The notes under the pieces: model-generated
What the model was told of the DNA's origin: nothing
Seen by the model: the letters and a program-made list of their open reading frames with translations, nothing else
Database searches by the model: none
Translations under genes and position numbers: made by a program
Part shown: one piece after another, positions 11,090-21,369 of the stretch
Layout: the number at the start of each line of letters is the position of its first letter
How positions within the stretch are numbered: the first letter of the stretch is position 1
From: Cherax quadricarinatus
Lineage: Eukaryota > Arthropoda > Malacostraca > Decapoda > Parastacidae
Assembly: GCF_038502225.1 (NCBI RefSeq)
Contig: NC_091353.1
Coordinates: forward strand, 2,028,116-2,092,115
Reading direction: 5' to 3'
DNA: 64,000 nt

Positions 11090-11310
11090 AGAGATGGAAA
11101 ATATGCCTACACGTGCAGAACTAGGACCAAACTCAAGCAACACTAAGAAATTCAAACTATCATGTTTGTTCTACTCTTCCACAATTCTATTACCAAACAA
11201 GCGCTTTCCTATATCCTTCCTGAACCTGAATTTTTCCAACTTAAAACCATTGCCTCTACTTTCCTCAATAAGCTCCAATATGGAATGCTGTTAAAAGCCT
11301 TAATGAAATC
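11090..11310 (-). pseudogene. LINE-G (CR1-like) C-terminal fragment
   Basis: On the minus strand a frame near 11250-11170 reads 'GFKLEKFRFRKDIGKRLFG' followed by 'NRIVEE', then a stop. This resembles the tail of CR1-type ORF2, where a similar 'FFSHRVVRPWNSL' occurs in the copy at 36539-37874. It is a short, decayed piece. Confidence 0.45.
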
Positions 11311-11435
11311 CATATACACTTATCATATTCATTACCATGACCTACCTTTTCAAATACCAGAACTATTTCAGATTGGTATAGTGAAAGTATTTTGTTGGGG
11401 TGTTTTGTAGTAATGCATATCCCACATGCTTTCCC

Positions 11436-11970
11436 AGTGACTATCATTACACCTTCGGAAAACTGAAGCCATTCTCTTTGGCACGAAACAAACTGAGAAG
11501 GGTAAATAATTTTAATGTAATGGGGAGCCCATCACTTCGGTTTCCTCAGTAAAATATCTGAGGAATCCCCTTTGACCCATCCATGTCAGAATTGATAAAG
11601 AAAAGTGTAGTAAAGAAAGCGAATGTCAAACTGAAGTTCCTCTATAGACAAAACAGTATCTACCTACTGAGGCTCGCAGGAACCTATGTCTAGCCCTTGT
11701 ACAGTGTCATGAACTACGCTTCCTCTTCATGGTACTCCGCCTTGACAAAAAACTTAAAGATTGACTGTAAATCACCCAGAAAAAAATTGTAAGATTTATC
11801 CTGGACCTGGGTCCAAGACAGCATGTAGGCCAGGGTGAATTACAGCAGTTGGATATACTGAATGTTGAAGACAGTAAAACAACTAAAGCTAAATCATGTT
11901 TATAAAATTGCTCAGTGTCCAGAATATCTTGTTGTCAATTTTGTCAAGGTTGGGAACCAAAGCAATCATA
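11436..11970 (+). pseudogene. LINE-D: non-LTR retrotransposon RT C-terminal fragment, left part
   Basis: Broken frames give 'GKTEAILFGTKQTEKG'-like sequence, 'KANVKLKFLYRQNSIYL', a tyrosine- and serine-rich 'YASSSWYSALTKNLK' segment and 'LKTVKQLKLNHVYKI'. These are blocks of the thumb and connection region of an L2/Rex-like element. It is interrupted at 11971 by LINE-C and resumes at 12324. Confidence 0.65.
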
Positions 11971-12323
11971 GTACCTGGAGTTTACCTGGAGAGAGTTCCG
12001 GGGGTCAACGCCCCCGCGGCCTGGTCTGTGACCAGGCCTCCTGGTGGATCAGAGCCTGATCAACCAGGCTGTTGCTGCTGGCTGCACGCAAACCAACGTA
12101 CGAGCCACAGCCCGACTGGTCAAGAACCGACTTTAGGTGCTTGTCCAGTGCCAGCTTGAAGACTGCCAGGGGTCTGTTGGTAATCCCCCTTATGTATGCT
12201 GGGAGGCAGTTGAACAGTCTCGGGCCCCTGACACTTATTGTATGGTCTCTTAACGTGCTAGTGACACCCCTGCTTTTCATTGGGGGGATGTTGCATCGTC
12301 TGCCAAGTCTTTTGCTTTCGTAG
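11971..12323 (-). mobile_element. LINE-C 3' fragment inserted into LINE-D
   Basis: On the minus strand the frame 12280-12005 contains 'HTISVRGPRLFNCLPAYIR' and 'LAVFKLALDKHLKSV', followed by a 3' terminus rich in AACTCTCTCCAGGTAAACTC. Near-identical sequence occurs at 31292-31604 and 32143-32493 on the plus strand and at 22073-22490. It is the last part of a non-LTR ORF2 plus its 3' end. Insertion splits LINE-D, so LINE-C is the younger element. Confidence 0.8.
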
Positions 12324-12545
12324 TGAGTGAGGGAGAGAGCACAACTTTGTAGTACCCACAGTCATTGGCCAGGCTTCAAACACCTTTTATTGTACAGCAA
12401 TACAGGAATAGAACAGACTGCCTGTACATGTCAAAGCCAGTCATAGCATGAACCAGTTCAAGAAGAGTGACAAAAGGTGTCTGATGAATGTAGCTACAGA
12501 AAGGGAGGGGAATGATTTTCTATTTTTTAACTAACACGTGTAATT
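12324..12545 (+). pseudogene. LINE-D, right part
   Basis: Continues LINE-D after the LINE-C insertion. Broken frames give a 'TTL..PQSLARLQTPF' stretch and then 'CTAIQ..NRTDCLYM'-like sequence, matching the C-terminal 'NRLPVHVK' and 'FKK' blocks of this class. A 32-bp duplicated segment 'TAATGACCCTCGT' follows at 12560-12615. Confidence 0.55.
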
Positions 12546-12689
12546 TTACCTTATTCCTAGTAATGACCCTCGTATTGTAGATAGTCTTAATGACCCTCGT
12601 GTAGTAGATAGTCTTTTAGTATGATAAAATGTTATCTTCATTATAGAATAAGATTATAACCTTTATATTATAATACAGTAAAAGGACAT

Positions 12690-12795
12690 CAATGGAAATA
12701 AGTGTGACTTCTTTGGGTTATCTCAGGTTCTCTACACAGATTTTCATACATAACAGCATATATGTAACTATTTATGTATACCTGAATAAACTTAG
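12690..12795 (+). repeat. SINE 3'-tail-like repeat
   Basis: 'TTTGGGTTATCTCAGGTTC' then 'TATACCTGAATAAACTTA' is repeated with changes at 23345-23445. I take it as the 3' body of a dispersed SINE. No promoter boxes remain. Confidence 0.5.
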
Positions 12796-12929
12796 ACTCC
12801 CAGTACTGCAGCTCGTCCACCAGTACCATTACTTAAAACATCACCAGACATAAGTTAGGCTCTGTTCAGGTAGTCATTACATGCATCTAGGCCTACTGCA
12901 GTGCTCCTCCTTTATGTTAACATAAGATT

Positions 12930-13200
12930 TCTTTCGGATTTTTAACCCCAAAGGGTTAATTACTCAGGATAACCCAAGAAAAACAGTGCATCATCAAGGG
13001 ATAGTTTGATTTTCATTGGGGTCCTCTATTTTGTCCCCCAGGATGCGACCCACACTGGTCGACTAACACCCAGGTACCTACTTACCAGGTGAACAGGACA
13101 ACAGGTGTAAGGAACGTGTTTCCACCCCTGCCGGGAGTCGAACCCGGGATCTTCAGCTTTTGAAACAAACTTTGCCAGCCAGGCCACATGCTACGACTAA
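12930..13200 (-). mobile_element. tRNA-derived SINE (family S1), near complete
   Basis: On the minus strand it starts with an A-box-like 'TGTGGCCTGGCTGGC' and a B-box 'GGGTTCGACTCCC' at about 13152-13140. The middle body is 'ACACCTGTTGTCCTGTTCAC' and 'TACCTGGGTGTTAGTC'. The 3' body is 'CTTGGGTTATCCTG' ending in 'AACCCTTTGGGG'. Other copies are at 63235-63490 (-) and, in strongly expanded form, at 32696-33560 (+). Confidence 0.8.
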
Positions 13201-13273
13201 CAATCATAGTTTATAGTATTAAAGTCACAAAAATTTCGACTGGTCATTTATATTAATATCCGAGCCCTCACTG

Positions 13274-13309
13274 GGGACCGCTTGTTACCGCGCGGTAACA
13301 AGCGGTCCC
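13274..13309. repeat. Perfect 36-bp palindrome, GC-rich
   Basis: GGGACCGCTTGTTACCGC (13274-13291) is followed with no spacer by its exact reverse complement (13292-13309). Weak extension into CCC/GGG-rich flanks is visible. It stands out in AT-rich surroundings about 0.6 kb from the candidate minus-strand first exon. Confidence 0.95.
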
Positions 13310-13826
13310 GGGTGGGGGATCCAACCATAATATAAACTGACCCCAACATCAAGTCTTCCAAACTATTTTTACGACTCCTGGTTATCATAAACTGTGAAGG
13401 TTGTCAGTTGTAACATGTGAGCATTTGAACATAAAGAAGAGGCACTGCAGCAGGCCTACTGGCCCATGCTAGGCAGGTTCAACTAGTAAGTTTGATAACG
13501 TAGTTAATACTCACATCTAGCTAACCTAACTGTGCCTAGCATAACACTAACATCAACTGAAATTAAAAAAAAATTACACATCCAGATAATCTACAGAAGT
13601 ATTAATAATGGCAGCCGACATGTGAAGCATTAACTTCGTAAAATATACTACGCTGATAAAAGGTGCTCTCATTCCTCATCCAATGTATGAAGGTGTTAAC
13701 TACATTAACATTAACATGAACATTGATAAATATATACATAAGAGTACGTAAGGTAAGTATTAAAAGCTTACCCAGCAGCAGCAGCAGCTTGCCAGGGGTG
13801 AAGATACATGGTCTCATGTATCTTAC
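13310..13826. other. Interval with a CR1-style repeat scrap; otherwise nothing
   Basis: 'AGCAGGCCTACTGGCCCATG' at about 13448-13467 resembles 'AGTAGGCCTACTGGTCATT' near 59733, suggesting a dispersed repeat scrap. A (CAG)4 tract lies near 13774-13786. Confidence 0.4.
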
Positions 13827-13888
13827 AATAACACAATAATCTCAAGTTTAAGCTTCTTGATTTTCATGGCATCTAAGTTTGCAGTCAT
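13827..13888 (-). CDS. Possible first coding exon of a minus-strand gene
   Basis: On the minus strand an ATG at 13888-13886 opens 'MTANLDAMKIKKLKLEIIV', then a donor-like TT|GTAAGA at 13827/13826. The lysine-rich amphipathic start looks like a coiled-coil N-terminus. It lies just downstream of a GC/CpG-rich segment (13960-14025) of promoter or 5' UTR type. Together with 9378-9544 it could be one small gene of about 4.5 kb interrupted by a TTAA element and LINE fragments. Intervening exons were not identified and phases do not join directly. Confidence 0.35.
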
Positions 13889-13954
13889 TGTGGAAGATTG
13901 TGAGCACACTGGAGTGCTGATGGTTGAACACACATGCTGGATGAACACCGATGA

Positions 13955-14030
13955 AAATGAAGAGGTGTTGTCGTGGCGGCGGCTGCGGTAAGAAGGACGA
14001 GCACCGCCGCAGCCGCGGCTTCTCCCTCAC
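13955..14030 (-). promoter_or_regulatory. CpG-rich segment, possible promoter/5' UTR
   Basis: The densest CpG cluster in this part of the window, with an imperfect inverted repeat built on CGGCTGCGG and CCGCAGCCG. It lies immediately upstream, on the minus strand, of the candidate first exon. Promoter function is inference from composition and position. Confidence 0.3.
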
Positions 14031-14294
14031 AACACAACAAATTCCTTCACTGGTAACTCACTCCACCACCAACCTTACTTTTCTTAAACTATAATTCCCA
14101 TCTATGATAATTAATACCTACATATTCTTGATTTAAAAAAGTCTTTAAAAATTCTGTAGCAGAGACATGGTTATTTAGGTTCCTAAGTTGCACTTTACTC
14201 TCTTGATCAACACAGTGTTTGTATCAATTCAAAATCTTGTGTAAATAGGATTAAGATTACCCATCTTTCTTAATGTTATGTTCTGTCATAAATG
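14031..14294. other. Interval without a recognised feature
   Basis: AT-rich, with no coding-like ORF or repeat. Confidence 0.4.
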
Positions 14295-14421
14295 ATATTT
14301 TCTAGTGTATTGTGTAACCTCTTTGTGTCTGTTAATATTGTGTTTGTTATTTTGCTATTGTACGTCCTGAGGGATTGTGATTCATAATGTATTTATATTA
14401 AATGTATATCAACCCTTGTTT
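14295..14421. repeat. 127-bp direct repeat, left copy (flank of LINE-E)
   Basis: Matches 20170-20296 over 127 bases with two mismatches that I can see (both in the stretch just before ATCAACCC). The two copies bracket LINE-E exactly: the LINE poly-A side abuts this copy and the LINE 5' end abuts the other. Best read as an exceptionally long target-site duplication. Confidence 0.85.
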
Positions 14422-14976
14422 TTTTTTATATATTTTATTTAAAAACGCAATACACAATTATACATGTAGACAATGTAAACAATGAAACGTAACCATTATA
14501 TATAACAACAAAAAGCTCCACATTCCCTATCTTAGCACTAAACTTATACGTAAGAAAACACACGTTCAACTAAAAAAAGATTTGATACACCCCAAAAAAA
14601 CCCAACCATCACACATAACGTACATTTAACTAAACTAAAGTCAACCCACATCTTCAAATACAGGTGGGTTTATTACATCCAAAATTGCAGCCATAAACAC
14701 AATATTCAATATAACCCAAAGAACGTCACACGTATTTACATTTTACATAAAACTGTATGTGCGAAGACATTCTCAATTATCCAAAAATTCTTTACACACT
14801 TATTATTGTTGTATATTAAACTTCATATACAAATACGTAATACATAACACCTCAAAAAATTACGAAACAAATAAAGGTTAGAAAATAACAATCTCCACAC
14901 CTCACCACAGAAAAACTAAACACAGTATAATATAACAAATGATTCGTCCCACCTCACTTCCATACACTACATTCAT

Positions 14977-15892
14977 CCCACAAGCGAACAAACACTACAT
15001 CATCCTACAAGCGAACAAACACTACATCATCCTACAAGTGAACAAACACTACATCATCCTACAAGCGAACAAACACTACATCATCCCACAAGTGAACAAA
15101 CACTACATCATCCTACAAGCGAACAAACACTACATCATCCTACAAGTGAACAAACACTACATCATCCTACAAGCGAACAAACACTACATCATCCCACAAG
15201 TGAACAAACACTACATCATCCTACAAGCGAACAAACACTACATCATCCCACAAGCGAACAAACACTACATCATCCTACAAGCGAACAAACACTACATCAT
15301 CCCACAAGCGAACAAACACTACATCATCCTACAAGCGAACAAACACTACATCATCCCACAAGCGAACAAACACTACATCATCCCACAAGCGAACAAACAC
15401 TACATCATCCTACAAGCGAACAATACATCATCCTACAAGCGAACAAACACTACATCATCCCACAAGCGAACAAACACTACATCATCCTACAAGCGAACAA
15501 ACACTACATCATCCCACAAGCGAACAAACACTACATCATCCCACAAGCGAACAAACACTACATCATCCTACAAGCGAACACTACATCATCCTACAAGCGA
15601 ACAAACACTACATCATCCCACAAGCGAACAAACACTACATCATCCCACAAGCGAACAAACACTACATCATCCTACAAGCGAACAAACACTACATCCTACA
15701 AGCGAACAAACACTACATCATCCCACAAGCGAACAAACACTACATCATCCTACAAGCGAACAAACACTACATCATCCCACAAGCGAACAAACACTACATC
15801 ATCCCACAAGCGAATAAACACTACATCATCCTACAAGCGAACAAACACTACATCATCCCACAAGCGAACAAACACTACATCATCCCACAAGT
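14977..15892. repeat. Minisatellite A: 27-bp unit, about 34 copies
   Basis: The unit is 'CTACATCATCCTACAAGCG' plus 'AACAAACA' (27 bp). Variant sites are T/C in ATCCT/ATCCC, and AAGTG/AAGCG mostly in the first units. A few units are shortened (about 15421, 15573-15585, 15690). Because 27 is a multiple of three, it gives a long meaningless ORF on the plus strand. It lies inside the LINE-E 3' UTR; a unit reappears at 16412-16446 beyond the LINE-F insertion. Confidence 0.95.
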
Positions 15893-16381
15893 TAGTTTAA
15901 TATGTTTATTATGCACCCCATACCCATCCTGTGGGCGGTAGTCAAAAGATTACAGAGGTACATAATTGGTCCAGGGACTGGACTCCAAAGTTTTGATAGC
16001 TGAGCAAGTTACAGAGGTAATGAACTCACAATTTACAAAGGTAATGAACTCACAATTTACAAAGGTAATGAACTCACAATTTACAAAGGTAATGAACTCC
16101 AGGTAAGTCTGGTCACAATCATGACAAGTTACAAAGGTATTTACAGATTACAGAGGTACGTAATGGGTCCAGGGACTGGGCCCCCAAAGTTTTGATAGCT
16201 GAACTAGGTACAAAGGTAATGAGCTCACAAGTTACAAAGGTAATGAATTCTGTAGAATGGTTACTTACGTTTATACTTTGGCTACAATCATGAACAAATT
16301 ATAGAGTAATGAGCAATTCACACTTCCACACCCGGTCACAATTGTAATGAGTTATTGGTGCAAATATTGATTGTTGAGTCA

Positions 16382-16411
<30 letters not shown>
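15893..16411 (-). mobile_element. LINE-F 3' UTR fragment inserted in minisatellite A
   Basis: The minus-strand 3' terminus 'CAGGATGGGTATGGGGTGCA' with 'TAATAAACATATTAAACTAA' lies at the low-coordinate end. The rest matches 35219-35656, ending in a (GT)n run at 16381-16411. It is 5' truncated. Internal triplication of a 25-bp unit 'GGTAATGAACTCACAATTTA' lies at 16013-16095. Minisatellite units occur on both sides, so the array was the target. Confidence 0.9.
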
Positions 16412-16413
<2 letters not shown>

Positions 16414-16446
16414 CGAAACAAACACTACATCATCCTACAAGCGAAC

Positions 16447-17159
16447 TTACACAATCACGTATATTTAGTAATATTTTGCAAATATAATTTCCATTTTTAA
16501 GTAACAAACTTCTTCTACCATATAATAAAATATACATAGTCATTACTATTAAACATTAACTTAAACAAGTACTATATTCTTATTCTATAAACAGCAGCAT
16601 TTCTTGCCTCACCATCCTAACCCTACTTAACACATTGTACATGAACACGTCCTTATATACCCATCACTCGTCAATAATATTCATTGAACTTCACCGAATA
16701 CTAATATACAACCCATACTGAGTACATGAAATTCTCTCTTACATACTGCTATATAAACTTGATGTATGATAAAAATCACACACATTACATTATCTCATTA
16801 TTAGCAGTACATTTGGTACACAGACATATTTATCACGCCCGCATGTCCTTTGCTTTGATACAACCACCAGTCCTGATAATACATTACAACCTATTCCAAA
16901 TTTAACTTATCCATTACATACATCAGTAAACCATCCTGAGTGTGACCGTATACTTTTCACATTCACACAAATATTGTTCATTTCCATGCCCATAAAAATC
17001 TTAACTTTTCCCTTACAAACCACCACAAACTTAAAACACACTCCACAACTACGCTGCCATTTCACACCATATCAAGGAACTCCTCATACATTCCCAAATT
17101 CTGAGACGAGCCCGGTGCAACCCCTGAAATTCCTAACACATCCCCCTCTTTTTTTCCCC
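16447..17159 (-). other. LINE-E 3' UTR, promoter-distal part
   Basis: AT-rich sequence without coding potential between the minisatellite and the ORF2 stop codon. Confidence 0.5.
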
Positions 17160-18458
17160 TCACTCCGCCAACAAACCTCTGACATTCATACTTCGATATC
17201 CTTCAGGAAAAGCCCTTTCCCATCTACTTCTGTATATCCCCCTATTACGACTAAGTGTTTTGTACATTGTTGCAGCCAATACCTTCTTTCGCACCATCCA
17301 ATCCCCATTACCCCTCATGGCCCATGATACGAAAACAAAATCCGTTATGATGTACACCGAAGCAAGCTGCACAGACTCTTCCACACCTCCCACATCTAAA
17401 CTCAATGCCCTTAATACCGATATCCCTCCCCCACCCACCCTCCTCAAAATCTCACCCATCCACTCCCGTATACACTCCAAATTTTTACAAAAATATACTA
17501 CATGAAAAGCTGTCTCCCTATCCCCACACGCCCTACATACGTCCTCCACCATCAACACTCTCTCCCGAAGCACCGCACCAGACGGCAGTATTCCATGAAG
17601 GAAACGAAACATTACCTCTCTCACTCTTGGTCTGATGCGCACCAACCACAACCTTACCCAAATGTCTCCCCATGCATACATTGGGTATATGCCCTCAACA
17701 TTCGCAATCACCCTCACCCCTACAGCACACTCCAGAACACCTACCGGTATCCTAGACGGATCTCTAACATACAGTAAAGCTCGCAGCACATCCTCACACT
17801 CTTTCATCTCTGATCCTACCCACCACCTTCGTACCTCCTCATATAATGCTTGCACACCCTTCCCCACACGACCTTCCACTCGGAGAAACCCCCTCTTCAA
17901 ATATATACACTTAACCCTTAATCTTATATCTATTAAACCCAATCGACCTTTGTCGACCGGTAGCATAACAACACTCCTACCCAACCAGTCACACCCAGAA
18001 CCCCATATATAACGAAAAACCTTTTGTAGCATTCTTGTTATGTCCAGTCCTGCCAACGGATATACTGCTACCACATGCCAGACCATACTATATAACATTA
18101 CATTCACCACTATTACACGTTGATGTATCGTCAAATGCATGGGTCTCAAAACATTTAACCTACCCATCAACCTATCCACTGCCCTCCCAGAATTAACCAT
18201 CCGTGCCTCCCCGGCATTCCCCATATAAATTATCCCACACACCTTTAGTCTATCCACCACACACCAACGCACAGCTGTTTGCCATCTCGCCCTCCCTACC
18301 CAATTCCCTAATAATTTCCCCAATAATTTCGATTTCTCCACATTCACTTTTAAACCTGTAACTCCTTCAAAACCACCAATCACATCCTCCACCTCATGTA
18401 AACTTTCCTCCCTGCTCATTAGAATTGTTGTATCATCCACATACCCTATTATTCCCAT
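17160..18458 (-). pseudogene. LINE-E ORF2 C-terminal part: RT from the catalytic block onward
   Basis: A 432-codon open frame begins at 'GIIGYVDDTTILM', the RT catalytic YxDD block. It continues through 'VNVEKSKLLG' and thumb-like sequence to a cysteine/histidine motif 'CRACGDRETAFHVVYFC' near residue 325, a CCHC-type finger common near the C-terminus of L1/Tx1-like ORF2. It then runs to a stop at 17160. RT blocks before YVDD are missing: the sequence immediately upstream is endonuclease, so an internal deletion has joined the two. The remaining frame is intact, suggesting the deletion is not very old. Confidence 0.85.
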
Positions 18459-18876
18459 CCCTCCATTCTCCAGTCACCACCAGCTATTGTCACTGACGGT
18501 AATGACCGCAAATAATATACCAATACATTATTCACAAATTCATTCTCTACCCTTACATCATTCTCAGCAGGCACATACACACAAACTACTGCCATCCTCT
18601 CACCTCTCCACCACCCATCTATTCTTAACACATGACCCCATCCCCTTCACTCCTAAGAACAACAAACGGGCTTGTCTCTCGGATCAGGATTCCCACCCCT
18701 CCCTTCATTTGCTCCGAATACATCACAAACACTCTGTACCCATCCACCTCCAACTCCCTTCCCAGCTTGAAATTATGTTCCTGCACAAAAACAATGTCTA
18801 CAGCATAATGTCTTAAAAATCCCTTTACCCACAGACGCTTCTCACTCGCACACAATCCATTAATATTCACTGTCAT
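18449..18876 (-). pseudogene. LINE-E ORF2 N-terminal part: apurinic endonuclease domain, truncated
   Basis: Starts at ATG 18876 (12 bases after the ORF1 stop) with 'MTVNINGLCASEKR' (the catalytic N block), then 'DIVFVQEHNFK' (catalytic E block), 'GGVGILIRE', and after a frameshift near 18635 'MAVVCVYVPAEN' and 'VTIAGGDW' (catalytic GDxN region). It breaks off here; the histidine-containing SDH block and RT blocks A-B are absent because of the internal deletion at about 18455. Confidence 0.8.
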
Positions 18877-18887
18877 GCACCGGAAAC

Positions 18888-20147
18888 CTACTTATGTGAT
18901 TTCACCCTCTGCCCCATTTCACCTTTCACTGACATGCTTCCAGTGTGTCTGCTTCTTCCACTTTTCTCTCCACTGCCCACTTGTGGCTTCCCCTGATCCA
19001 ACACCAGACCAGGCGTACCTTTAGAGCTCCCACGCACCACATCAACCCACGGCTTTTTCCCCGGTCTCTGTGCCGGGGTCAAAACATCATCCGAGTCAGA
19101 ATATGTTGCCGCCCTCTTACGGTTGACACTCTCCGCATCCATTTCCAACTCACTGGATGCCTCCCTGTGAATCTCAGCATTCACCTCAATCACTTCCACC
19201 ACTCCTGGCGAGTCATCTGCCATGTTCGCCAATCTTCAAAGTTGCTCATCTTCAATCTGAACATGACTCCTCACCATCCTCAAGTTATCCTCAGAAACCT
19301 TCTTCTCAAAGGATTTTTCCTTCACGTTCACCAGTAGGCCTCCCTCTACCCGCACTTCACCACTCTGCACAGTTTTCCCGGTCTCCAAGGCAGATGCCTC
19401 ACATCCCACTAACTGTGACAGGGATGGGCTGGTACCCACCAGTGGCAGCTCATGCTCCACTTCCTCACTCCAGGAAGTGCCACTTCTTTGTACAGGTGAC
19501 TCATCAGCATGACCCACCTCCGGTTCTGGCTCTTTCACCTTCTCACTACCTAGTTCCTGTCTCCGCTGCCATCTCCCACACTGGGCCGCCATATGGTCAT
19601 ATGCACCACATAACCTACACGTCTTCTGCTGCCCAGCGTAGTACACCATTACCTGCGTCCTAAATGCTTCCAGTATGACGTAAGATGGGATGGAATGCCT
19701 CAATGTCATCTTGAGCGTGAACGTACCATCCGGCAAGCCGGCATACGCCCCATCCGTCCATTAACCAGCCATAGCCAGGTGTACAGTTCCATACTGTTCA
19801 AATGCATTCCGCAGGTCAGTCTCGTCTGCCTCAAATGGCACATTTCAGACTTTCACCCATGTGTAATACCTAGACACGTCGATGAGTCGAACACGTATCG
19901 CTGAATTAATGTCCACACTCCCGTCCTGGTACTTGTCAACCAGCCGTTCATACACTCCAGCTGATCTCAACTTGACGAAAATATGATAGGCACCATTTAG
20001 CGCCACACCATACAGTTCTTGATCCGCAACACCATAGGTGTCACGGATAATTTGCGGTAAAAGCACTTGTGCAGACTGAGGCGTTATTGCACCACGCACC
20101 AATTCAAGGCACACCGTGTGCACACACCTTCTCACAGACTGCGCCAT
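18888..20147 (-). pseudogene. LINE-E ORF1: nucleic-acid-binding protein with zinc knuckle
   Basis: ATG at 20147 starts 'MAQSVRRCVHTVCLELV'. Near 19845 an RRM-like stretch 'NVPFEADETDLRNAFEQYG' follows an in-frame TGA. After a further stop near 19758 the frame continues to 'CRLCGAYDHMAAQC', a CCHC zinc knuckle near 19620-19580. It then passes into a low-complexity acidic and basic tail ending at 18888. The order RRM-like then CCHC fits ORF1 proteins of this class that coat element RNA. Two stops make it non-functional. Confidence 0.75.
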
Positions 20148-20169
20148 GTTGTGAAAAAAATTATAAGCA

Positions 20170-20296
20170 ATATTTTCTAGTGTATTGTGTAACCTCTTTG
20201 TGTCTGTTAATATTGTGTTTGTTATTTTGCTATTGTACGTCCTGAGGGATTGTGATTCATAATGTATTTATATTAAATATACATCAACCCTTGTTT
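20170..20296. repeat. 127-bp direct repeat, right copy (flank of LINE-E)
   Basis: Partner of 14295-14421. It lies at the 5' end of LINE-E, directly before the short leader of ORF1. Confidence 0.85.
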
Positions 20297-20339
20297 AAGG
20301 GGTTTTATGTTAAGCTATGTATTGTATTTTAAATACAAT

Positions 20340-20515
20340 AAAAAAAATTCAATTCAGTTCAAGTTTATTCTCTATAAGGCTTACAATGTGGGGTTTACAG
20401 GTTTTGGGTATTGTGTGGTTTACATGTTATAAAATACTAATTACAGAGGGGGCCACTAGGACACCTAGCATGGCTAGGCATTTCGGGCAGACTTATATTA
20501 ATTCTTAACATTAAA
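20340..20515 (-). repeat. SINE/LINE tail-like repeat
   Basis: On the minus strand 'CTGCCCGAAATGCCTAGCC' and a following AATAAACTTGAACTG tail resemble the 3' end of the SINE at 63235-63490 ('TTGCCCAAAATGCTCTGC' and 'GTAGAAATAAAGAAATTATT'). No tRNA head is visible. Confidence 0.45.
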
Positions 20516-21369
20516 TCCTTACAGATTATGGTATTAAGGCTAAATGACTACATCATAATTTGTGAGTTTAGCAATGTGGAAAATTGCATTTATCTGAATG
20601 TAACTAATTAAGTACATAACAGTAAATGATAACAAAGATAATTATTATTTATCAATGTTACATAGACAAGTAGGAATCTGGGACACCTAGGTCGCAAAAA
20701 ATGTCCCCCTTCGATACCTACCACTGTCATAACCACAAGTTGCTCTGGACCTATTAATTAAATGAAATATACATACACCAGGAATACTGGTAAATATATA
20801 AATTTGTGGACTGTATATTAAAAATAATAAATGGTTATATATATACACAATTACATAACAGAAGGAAAATATATCTTAATATCACTCACCAATTTGACTG
20901 GAGATTAATGTGTATCATACTCAGAAAACCTCACTCTAACTAAATCTATGAAAATAATGCTGGCCAGAATTACACACAAATCTAGAGAGCTTATCTGAGG
21001 TTCCTGGAGCTGTCTTGTCCAGTCGTCTGATATCTCAAGTTATGCAGGAATGCACATCCACCAATTTCGCCTCCTATTTGAGAGGTGTCAACACAATTTT
21101 AACCTCTAGAGTACGAAAAATTATTCCCATTACACCAACATTTGTACAAAATTCAAAACCAAGATGCCGAGTGTCTCTTCTTTTTTTCGATAACATACTT
21201 CTTTTAAAAATACAATATAGGGCATCTATTTACCTATAAAATAACGTATTTCCGGAAAATATATACAGTATTTTCCACAAGCAATGTGAATGCTTTTGTT
21301 TTGGCACAATACAAAGTGTCTATATTGGAGTAACATAGGCAAACTTATGACTTGTTAGGATTTATTATT
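20516..21369. other. Interval without a recognised gene
   Basis: AT-rich. Short ORF at 21015-21239 has no domain. I see no terminal repeats or tandem structure. Confidence 0.4.

Larger units (their letters stand above)
14422..20169 (-). mobile_element. LINE-E: Tx1-like non-LTR retrotransposon with internal deletion
   Basis: The minus-strand element runs from a very short leader (20169-20148) through ORF1 (20147-18888), ORF2 (18876-17160, internally deleted) and a long 3' UTR of about 2.7 kb. It ends in an AATAAA-containing tract and A-run at 14422-14450. The 3' UTR holds a 27-bp minisatellite into which a LINE-F 3' end later inserted. It is flanked by the 127-bp direct repeats. The ORF1 zinc knuckle and the ORF2 layout suggest the Tx1/L1 side of non-LTR elements; clade is inference. 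Confidence 0.8.

Noticed and set aside
14939..15817. 292-codon ORF made of repeated nine-residue units
   Set aside because: It is the 27-bp minisatellite read in frame; a multiple-of-three unit without stops gives long ORFs by default.
14295..20296. LTR retrotransposon reading of the 127-bp repeats
   Set aside because: The internal ORFs are non-LTR (endonuclease plus RT without protease or integrase) and the 3' end is A-rich with AATAAA, so LTRs are unlikely.
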